From: Microvirga terrae
GTDB taxonomy: Bacteria; Pseudomonadota; Alphaproteobacteria; Rhizobiales; Beijerinckiaceae
Direction: 5' to 3'
Length of the DNA: 64,000 nucleotides
Assembly (NCBI RefSeq): GCF_013307435.2
Contig: NZ_CP102845.1
Span: 744,001 to 808,000, forward strand
Part shown: piece after piece, positions 58,106 to 64,000 of the stretch
Layout: every line of letters starts with the position of its first letter
How positions within the stretch are numbered: position 1 is the first letter of the stretch
Made by a program: the position numbers and the translations under genes
The notes under the pieces: model-generated
Databases searched by the model: none
The model's input: only the letters and a program-made list of their open reading frames with translations
What the model was told of the DNA's origin: nothing

Positions 58106-59743
58106 ATGCCTGGTCGTCAACACGCCGAAAGATTATGGAGTAGTTTAATGCTGCTGGGCGCGCGTCGCCTGGCTGCCTTAGCCGCAATCGGTCTTGCGGT
58201 TTTCCTGTCCGTGGGTATCGGCACCTATTACCTCAGCCGGCCTGCCCAAGAGACGCTCTACACGGGCCTTGACCGTGAGGATGTCGGACGCATGGGAGCT
58301 GTCCTGAAGGATGCCGGTATACCCTTCGACGTGAGCGCCGATGGAACGGCTCTCCTCGTCAGCTACGGCAATACAGCGCAGGCTCGGATGCTGCTGGCCG
58401 AGAAAGGGCTGCCGCACAGTACCAAGTCCGGTTACGAGCTCTTCAACGACCTCGGCTCGCTCGGGCTGACCTCCTTCATGCAGGAGGTCACCAAAGTGCG
58501 AGCCCTTGAAGGAGAGCTTGCCCGCACGATCCAGGGCATGAAGGGTATCAAGGCCGCGCGAGTTCATATTGTTCTGCCAGATCGTGGCTCGTTCCGCCGC
58601 GAGCAGCAGCCGCCATCCGCCTCCGTGGTCATCCGGACCGTACCGGCGGACGACGCATCGTCGGCTCAGGCGATCAGGCATCTCGTCGCCGCCGCCATTC
58701 CAGGCATGGCTGTCGACAAGGTCACCGTCATGAACACGGAGGGGACTCTCCTGATGTCCGGAGACGATGCGGCCAATGCATCGACCGGAAAAATGGCTCG
58801 CCTCGAGAAGAGCGTTGGTCTGGAAATCCAGGACAATGTGCGTCGCACCCTGGCTCCCTACCTCGGGACCGGCAACTTCGAAGTCAGCGTGGCTGCGCGC
58901 CTGAGCACGGACAAGATCAGCACGAATGAAACGATCTTCAATCCGGAGTCGAAAGTCGAGCGCTCCACCCGCACCATCAAGGAGACGGAAGTTTCGCAGA
59001 ACAAGAGCGGCCAGAAGCCGACCACTGTTCAGCAGAATCTTCCCGAAGAGAATGTTCGGAGCGAGTCGGGCGACAGCTCGAGCGAAGACAACCAGCGCCG
59101 CGAAGAGCTGACGAACTACGAGATCTCCTCGAAGACAATCCAGACGATCAGCGACGGATATCAGATCAAGAACCTGTCCGTGGCCGTCCTGGTCAACAAA
59201 TCCCGGATCGCATCGCTGCTGGGCGAGAATGCGACCCCGGCCGAAATGGATGCCAAGGTTGCGGAAATCGAGCAGCTCGTGTCCTCTGCTGCAGGATTCA
59301 GCAAACCTCGCGGCGATCAGATCAAGGTTGCTGCCGTCAGCTTCGTCGACGACAGCGGAATGCTTCAGCCCGTCCCTGGCCCGTCGCTTGCAGAGATCCT
59401 GATGCGTCAGTTCGGGACGGTCGTCAACGCACTGACCATCCTGGCCTTGTGCGCGATGATGATCTGGTTCGGACTGCGCCCGGCCGTTCGCATGCTCATG
59501 GCCCGTCACCAAGCCGAACTCGAGCTCCAGCGTGAGCAGGCGGCGGCACTGGCCGCGGCAGAGGCGGAGGAGGCTCTCGAGGCGAGCAAGGAGACTGCTC
59601 TGCAAATTGCATCCGATCTCGATGAACAGAATCTCATCGAGATGCCGAGGACTCCGCAGCGCAAGCTCGAGCAGATCATCGAACTGAGTGAGGAACAGGC
59701 TGCAGCCGTTCTCAAACAATGGCTCGGGCGGGAGGCTGCGTAA
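58106..59743 (+). CDS. fliF: flagellar MS-ring protein FliF
   Basis: 545 aa from ATG 58106; ATG 58148 with GGAG upstream is an alternative start. Transmembrane segment near residue 25-45, YscJ-like domain (LYTGLDREDVGRMGAVLKDA, AEKGLPHSTKSGYELFND, then ELARTIQGMKGIKAARVHIV). A second membrane segment lies near 440-460, with a cytoplasmic C terminus (IIELSEEQAAAVLKQWLGRE) for FliG. Starts a second operon with fliH-like, motB, motC and motD; stop overlaps the next start. Confidence 0.95.
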   Translation: MPGRQHAERLWSSLMLLGARRLAALAAIGLAVFLSVGIGTYYLSRPAQETLYTGLDREDVGRMGAVLKDAGIPFDVSADGTALLVSYGNTAQARMLLAEKGLPHSTKSGYELFNDLGSLGLTSFMQEVTKVRALEGELARTIQGMKGIKAARVHIVLPDRGSFRREQQPPSASVVIRTVPADDASSAQAIRHLVAAAIPGMAVDKVTVMNTEGTLLMSGDDAANASTGKMARLEKSVGLEIQDNVRRTLAPYLGTGNFEVSVAARLSTDKISTNETIFNPESKVERSTRTIKETEVSQNKSGQKPTTVQQNLPEENVRSESGDSSSEDNQRREELTNYEISSKTIQTISDGYQIKNLSVAVLVNKSRIASLLGENATPAEMDAKVAEIEQLVSSAAGFSKPRGDQIKVAAVSFVDDSGMLQPVPGPSLAEILMRQFGTVVNALTILALCAMMIWFGLRPAVRMLMARHQAELELQREQAAALAAAEAEEALEASKETALQIASDLDEQNLIEMPRTPQRKLEQIIELSEEQAAAVLKQWLGREAA

Positions 59744-60387
59744 TGGCCGGAACGCTAGCCAGCCTCTTGGCGGATTTCTCAAGTCCGGCCGCCGGCGACG
59801 TCTCGGGCATCAGCCTCTTGCGGACCGCGAAAGTAGCGCCCGAACCGGTTCCCGAACCGCAGCAGCCCGCTGTGGATCGACAGGCGGAGCTCGTGAGATC
59901 GGTAGAGGCAAGGATCAGAGCCGAGGAGAAAGAGACGGCCCGCAGGATGCTCGAGGATGCCATCGCGGCCGAGCGGGCCCGCCATGCAGAGCATATGGAC
60001 GCTCAGCGAGCCCTCTGGACGGAGCAGCAGGCTCAGCAGCTGTCAGCTCGGATCTCAGAGGCGATCGACCACATCGATCTGAGCGTCTCGGAGCGGGTTG
60101 CAAATGTCCTCAGGCCCTTCGTATCGGAGGCCTATCGCCAGCAGACTCTCGCCGAGTTCAAGGATGTGCTCGCAGCCTTGCTCGCCGGGCGAGGTGAGAG
60201 GCTTTTGACGATCTCGGGACCGGACGATCTCCTTTCCGCCATGAAGCCCCATCTCGAAAGCTATGGGAGCTCGATCGAATTTGTTCCGAGCGACCAAATC
60301 GAGGTCAGCGCGACCGCTCAAGACACATTCGTTCAAACGCAGTTGAGTTCCTGGGCCTCGCGGCTGGCCCAGACGTTAGAGAGCTGA
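59743..60387 (+). CDS. FliH-like flagellar assembly protein
   Basis: 214 aa from ATG 59743 with GGAGG 7 bases upstream. A Pro-rich N-terminal part is followed by a long charged coiled coil (EARIRAEEKETARRMLEDAI onward) and a C-terminal domain (VANVLRPFVSEAYRQQTLAE, ISGPDDLLSAMKPHLESYG). Architecture and place match FliH/YscL-type negative regulators of the export ATPase FliI, but sequence identity is too low by eye to be sure. Confidence 0.65.
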   Translation: MAGTLASLLADFSSPAAGDVSGISLLRTAKVAPEPVPEPQQPAVDRQAELVRSVEARIRAEEKETARRMLEDAIAAERARHAEHMDAQRALWTEQQAQQLSARISEAIDHIDLSVSERVANVLRPFVSEAYRQQTLAEFKDVLAALLAGRGERLLTISGPDDLLSAMKPHLESYGSSIEFVPSDQIEVSATAQDTFVQTQLSSWASRLAQTLES

Positions 60388-60393
60388 TGACCG

Positions 60394-61629
60394 ATGGCGA
60401 GTTCAGATAAGCAGGAGATCGTCATCGTTCGTCGGAACGATGACAGCGAGGATGTCGTCAAGGGAGGCGCCTGGAAGATCGCTCATGCGGACTTCATGAC
60501 GGCCATGATGGCGTTCTTCCTCGTGATGTGGCTTATCAGCCTGACCGACGAGGAGACGCGAAGCGGTGTCGCCAACTACTTCAATCCCGTTCAACTGGCC
60601 CAGTCGACTCCAAACAAGAAAGGGCTCGACGATCCGCAGACTGTGCCGCCCGACAACGAAACGGACAATACGAAGGACGGCAAGGAGAAGGGAAGCGGCG
60701 AGGGAACGGGAGGAAAGTCGCACCAGCTGCGAAAGCCCCGCTTCAAAGAGGGCGCGCTCTTCCAGGATCCCTATGCCGTTCTTGCCAAGATCGCCGACGA
60801 GGTCGAAGTGAACCCCCATGACACACTGGGTGCGGACGTCACCCCGGGTGAGAGCGATGTGCCGGGCCTCAAGGCGGGCGAGGCTTTTAGGGATCCCTTC
60901 GACCCGCTCTACTGGCAAGTGGCTCCGGTTGACGAGCTGAAGACTGACACGCCTTCAAAGCCGGGCACCGCAGCTCCGGCTCCTTCGAAGGCCGTCATGG
61001 ATGCGGTTGCGGCTTTGAGCCAGAAGCCCGCCACGGGCGGCCGCCCTGATTCCAAGACTGCCGCCAAGCCATCGGCGTCAAACGAGGGAAGCGATATGCA
61101 GGCGAACGGGACCGCTTCCGACCCGGGAGCTCAGGCCTCCGATAGCGATGCCAGCGCAGCAACGGCCGCGGACATGAAGGCTGCTGAACTGAAACGAGAG
61201 ATCCTCAAGGCCGTACAACCATCGAAGGATGCGACACCGCAGCCGCATATCGAGGTTCGCCGGACCGGCGCGGGAACTCTGATCAGCCTGACCGATGACT
61301 TCGACTTCACGATGTTTGCCGTCGGCTCGGCCGAACCGCATGCAAAGGTCGTGCGGGCCATGGCCGAGATTGCGAGGATCCTGCAGTCCCGTCCGGGCAA
61401 AATCGTGATTCGCGGTCATACGGATGCTCGTCCGTTCAAGTCTGCCACCTACGACAACTGGCGGCTGTCCCAGGCGCGAGCTCAGATGGCGCTGTACATG
61501 CTTGTTCGAGGTGGGCTGAGCGAGCGCAGGATCGTGCGGGTCGAGGGGCATGCGGATCGGGATCCCAAAGTTCCGAATAATCCGAATGCCGATCAGAATC
61601 GCCGCGTCGAGATCCTTCTGCAGGAGTGA
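60394..61629 (+). CDS. motB: flagellar stator protein MotB
   Basis: 411 aa. Single membrane helix with the proton-carrying Asp33 in GGAWKIAHADFMTAMMAFFL, plug-like segment NYFNPVQLAQ, and a long Pro/Lys/Asp-rich linker (about 75-270). The C-terminal OmpA-like peptidoglycan-binding domain has VIRGHTDARPFKSATYDNWR and VEGHADRDPKVPNN. Rhizobial-type length. MotA is not in the window. The stop overlaps the motC region. Confidence 0.94.
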   Translation: MASSDKQEIVIVRRNDDSEDVVKGGAWKIAHADFMTAMMAFFLVMWLISLTDEETRSGVANYFNPVQLAQSTPNKKGLDDPQTVPPDNETDNTKDGKEKGSGEGTGGKSHQLRKPRFKEGALFQDPYAVLAKIADEVEVNPHDTLGADVTPGESDVPGLKAGEAFRDPFDPLYWQVAPVDELKTDTPSKPGTAAPAPSKAVMDAVAALSQKPATGGRPDSKTAAKPSASNEGSDMQANGTASDPGAQASDSDASAATAADMKAAELKREILKAVQPSKDATPQPHIEVRRTGAGTLISLTDDFDFTMFAVGSAEPHAKVVRAMAEIARILQSRPGKIVIRGHTDARPFKSATYDNWRLSQARAQMALYMLVRGGLSERRIVRVEGHADRDPKVPNNPNADQNRRVEILLQE

Positions 61630-61634
61630 TCCCG

Positions 61635-62891
61635 TTGAAACGTCTTTCACTGCCCCTCATTGCGATCTCCTGGCTCTTCGCAGCCGATGCGGCAATGGGT
61701 GAGAACGTGGCCCCATCCGAGGCGACAGTCGAACAGAGTGCACCGTCCTCGACGGTTCCCAGTCCGGTGCAGCTCGTGCGAACGCTGCATCTGATGCAGG
61801 ATCAGATTGCGATAGGCTCCACGGAGGCCCATCTCGGGCAACGCGGTCTGCTGGAAATTCTGGACACCAGATTCATGAATCTGGAACCCGAAACCTGGCA
61901 GTCGGGCAAGAATGTCCGAGCGGCAGTGTCTTTCGTCCTGAGTGGCGGAAATCCCGGCATCCTGAGAAAGCTCCTGGATCTGGGCTCCGCAGCGATCACA
62001 GAGAACGACAGGCCCTTGATCGAGGGCGCGCTCGCCTATGTCGAGGGCAGGGAGGAGGCCGCGCAGAACTCACTCGTGTCCCTGGATCCTCATTCCCTTC
62101 CGCCCACCCTCGGGGCGCAGCTGGCACTCGTGCAGGCAGCGCTCATGGTCCGGAAGAACGTTGCGAAATCGGACGAGCTACTGGATTTTGTCCGGCTCCA
62201 GGCACCCGGCACGCTCCTTGAGGAGGCGGCCCTGCGCAGGCAAGTCTTTGTGGCAAGTCAGACGAACAACATGGCGAAGTTCCAGTCGCTCGCGACTGAC
62301 TATCTGCGGCGCTACCGGCATTCGATCTATGCCGGCAACTTCCGACAGCGATTGGCTTCAGCGCTCACGCGGGTCGATTTCGGAAAGGAAGCCTCCCGGT
62401 TTGACGGCGCGGTTGCGATGATGTCGGAACTCGAGCCAGACGCACGGCGCGACCTCTATCTCTTGGCAGCGCGATCGTCCATCGAACAGGGATTCACGAC
62501 CTCGGCCCGGATGATGGCGGATAAGGCACAGGAACTGGTAGGATCGGACAAGGTCAGTGCTGCAAGAGCAAATCTCTACCGGGCAGCATCGTTGATCACG
62601 TCACCTCAAGCTATCGATGGTGCCGTCAATGATCTTCATGGCATTGATCAGTCCCTTCTTGCGGAGAGCGACGTCGACCTGCTGAAATCCGCCCTCGCGA
62701 TGGCTGCCGAGATACGCAAAGTACCCGAAGTTCGATCCGCGCAGGGAGGAGCAACGAAGCCGATACAGGCCACGCTCACTGTCGAAGGATCGCAGGCCAG
62801 TCCTGATTCCGCGCAAGGGCTGGAAAAGCTTCAGGCGCTATCTAAGGCACGTGACGCCTTAAGTCGCGTCGATAGACTGATCAAGAATTAA
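61635..62891 (+). CDS. motC: chemotaxis/motility protein MotC
   Basis: 418 aa from TTG 61635, preferred because AGGAG stands 8 bases upstream; GTG 61626, overlapping the motB stop, is an alternative. Signal peptide (LSLPLIAISWLFAADAAMG), then a helical-repeat periplasmic protein: QLVRTLHLMQDQIAIGSTEA, FVLSGGNPGILRKLLDLGSA, ALAYVEGREEAAQNSLVSLD. MotC of rhizobia binds the periplasmic part of MotB and is needed for rotation. Confidence 0.9.
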   Translation: MKRLSLPLIAISWLFAADAAMGENVAPSEATVEQSAPSSTVPSPVQLVRTLHLMQDQIAIGSTEAHLGQRGLLEILDTRFMNLEPETWQSGKNVRAAVSFVLSGGNPGILRKLLDLGSAAITENDRPLIEGALAYVEGREEAAQNSLVSLDPHSLPPTLGAQLALVQAALMVRKNVAKSDELLDFVRLQAPGTLLEEAALRRQVFVASQTNNMAKFQSLATDYLRRYRHSIYAGNFRQRLASALTRVDFGKEASRFDGAVAMMSELEPDARRDLYLLAARSSIEQGFTTSARMMADKAQELVGSDKVSAARANLYRAASLITSPQAIDGAVNDLHGIDQSLLAESDVDLLKSALAMAAEIRKVPEVRSAQGGATKPIQATLTVEGSQASPDSAQGLEKLQALSKARDALSRVDRLIKN

Positions 62892-62905
62892 GCGTGTAAG
62901 AGCCC

Positions 62906-64000
62906 ATGAGCCGATTAGATCTATTATCGCAGGCAACACCTAGGCTTGTGGACGCCCAGTCGCGCAATCCAGCCACCGTCATGGATGCACAGGACGGTGC
63001 TGGAACCGCTCAGTCATCCGACTTCGCCTCACTGCTGGACGGGTTCTCTGGTCGTCCGCAGCGAGAGGGACTGGTGATCTCCGAAGAGACTGGGCTCTCA
63101 AACAGCGAGCCGGACAAGGCTGATTCCGAAGTGAATGCGGGAACCGACCCGCTACAGGCGCTCCTTCCTGAGGTAACGACCAGCGGTAACTCTACGGGCA
63201 GTCCGGTTCTTCCGTCTGGAATTCCCGCGATGTCGCTTCTCGAGAGCATCCTTCCCCGGATACTGGCGAGAACAGCCGCGGAAGGACATCCCGACGCGGG
63301 GCAGCCAGGTGCATCGTCTGCATCCCCCTATCTTGCAATGTCGCCACAAGAGACGGACGAGCTGAGCTCGACGACAACGGGGTCCGCGTCAAAGCTCTCG
63401 ATCGCAGTTCAGAACCAGGAAACCCATTTCAGACCTATCGTTGAAGGACTGAACGATGCTTCGCTCGAGGCAGAAGCCGCAGCGCCTCGCGAAGAGCTCG
63501 ATCTCACCACGGGCGCTCCGCTGATCGGGAAGTCCAAGGGGGCAGCTGTGAAGAGCCCGCACCCGGACGCCACTGCAGGAGCCGCCCAAGGTTCGAGCGG
63601 TCTGACCGGCGCAGTGAATGCCGCCAAAGAGCAAGAGGACGACGTCGTCAGACGCGGATCCTTCGATCGTGCTCCCGATCATGCCGAGCTGCAGAAGCAG
63701 TCGTCCATCGGAGCGGCGAAAGCCGAGGCTCCGTCTCTCCCGCCCTCGACGCTTCAGCATCTCGCCAAGTCCATCGTCGATGACGCCAAGAGCGTGTCGG
63801 AACCCCAAGCACCAACCTTCCAACAGAACGGATTGAACCGGGTCGCCACCGCGAGAGCGTCTGCTGGCGTCCTGCGGGTCCTGGATCTTCAGCTGAAGCC
63901 GGCGGAGCTCGGCCTGGTGACGATCAGGATGCGGCTTGCCGGCGACAGCATCGAGATGGAAATCCAGGCCCAGAACGACGAAACCGTAGACCTTCTGCGC
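62906..64000 (+). CDS. motD: MotD/FliK flagellar hook-length control protein, 5' part
   Basis: Open from ATG 62906 to the window end without a stop (365 codons), so the 3' part is missing. The long Ser/Ala/Pro/Glu-rich disordered N-terminal region is typical. The C-terminal Flg_hook domain begins near residue 320 (VLRVLDLQLKPAELGLVTIR, then MRLAGDSIEMEIQAQ). In rhizobia this gene was called motD and later recognised as fliK; it sets hook length and switches export substrate. Position directly after motC agrees. Confidence 0.9.
   Translation, partial: MSRLDLLSQATPRLVDAQSRNPATVMDAQDGAGTAQSSDFASLLDGFSGRPQREGLVISEETGLSNSEPDKADSEVNAGTDPLQALLPEVTTSGNSTGSPVLPSGIPAMSLLESILPRILARTAAEGHPDAGQPGASSASPYLAMSPQETDELSSTTTGSASKLSIAVQNQETHFRPIVEGLNDASLEAEAAAPREELDLTTGAPLIGKSKGAAVKSPHPDATAGAAQGSSGLTGAVNAAKEQEDDVVRRGSFDRAPDHAELQKQSSIGAAKAEAPSLPPSTLQHLAKSIVDDAKSVSEPQAPTFQQNGLNRVATARASAGVLRVLDLQLKPAELGLVTIRMRLAGDSIEMEIQAQNDETVDLLR

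Noticed and set aside
58148..59743. Shorter fliF from ATG 58148
   Set aside because: It has a good GGAG, but removes residues before the first membrane helix that rhizobial FliF proteins usually have; kept as an alternative only.
1..64000. CRISPR arrays, insertion sequences, tRNA or rRNA genes
   Set aside because: No regularly spaced repeats, transposase frames with terminal repeats, or cloverleaf and rRNA sequences were recognised on reading through the window.

Overview
The window looks like a chromosomal segment from an alphaproteobacterium of the order Hyphomicrobiales (Rhizobiales), most probably Methylobacteriaceae (a Microvirga- or Methylobacterium-like organism). The reasons are the high G+C coding style, the rhizobial-type motility set (FtcR, MotE, MotB-MotC-MotD, a chemotaxis operon with a CheZ), a FixLJ pair, TTAA-N7-TTAA (CtrA-type) sites and GGAAC-N16/17-CGTT (EcfG general-stress-type) promoters. 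The genus is an inference; no rRNA gene is present. No tRNA, insertion sequence, prophage or CRISPR array was seen.

Region 1 (1-15.2 kb) is stress and housekeeping. It holds the 3' end of an unknown gene, a lytic transglycosylase with a SPOR domain, a DUF6644/DUF6152-like pair, a HlyU-like protein, a monofunctional catalase and a YihY/BrkB membrane protein with its own EcfG-type promoter. It continues with a phosphoribosyltransferase-kinase fusion, a YahK-type alcohol dehydrogenase, the conserved prkA-yeaH-spoVR operon and two small conserved hypotheticals.

Region 2 (15.2-31.1 kb) is a glycan or glycoside biosynthesis island. A zinc-dependent MDR dehydrogenase and a Gfo/Idh oxidoreductase converge on a six-gene leftward operon: ino1, histidine phosphatase, glycosyltransferase, nucleotidyltransferase, methyltransferase and a GH39-like protein. 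That operon diverges from a rightward operon of two SDR epimerases, a GT4 and three CgeB-like glycosyltransferases, followed by a UDP-glucuronate decarboxylase. The GH39-like protein appears to be a circularly permuted (beta/alpha)8 barrel, with strand order 4-5-6-7-8-1-2-3. The ino1 operon has an exact EcfG-type promoter, and the island carries no flippase, polymerase or exporter. My inference is a stress-induced, inositol-linked, methylated glycoside or glycolipid made in the cytoplasm.

Region 3 (31.2-38.4 kb) is a signalling stretch. It has a second YihY/BrkB protein, two small hypotheticals, two single-domain response regulators around a mutarotase, and a GAF-PAS-GGDEF-EAL protein. Several of these have EcfG-type promoters, including one that reads in both directions.

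Region 4 (39.2-64 kb) is motility and sensing. It has ftcR behind a CtrA-type site, cheA (hybrid)-cheW-cheY-cheZ, a heparinase II/III-family protein and a FixLJ pair with five PAS domains. It ends with flgB-flgC-fliE-flgG-flgA-flgI-motE-flgH-fliL-fliP and fliF-fliH-like-motB-motC-motD; the last gene runs off the window end.
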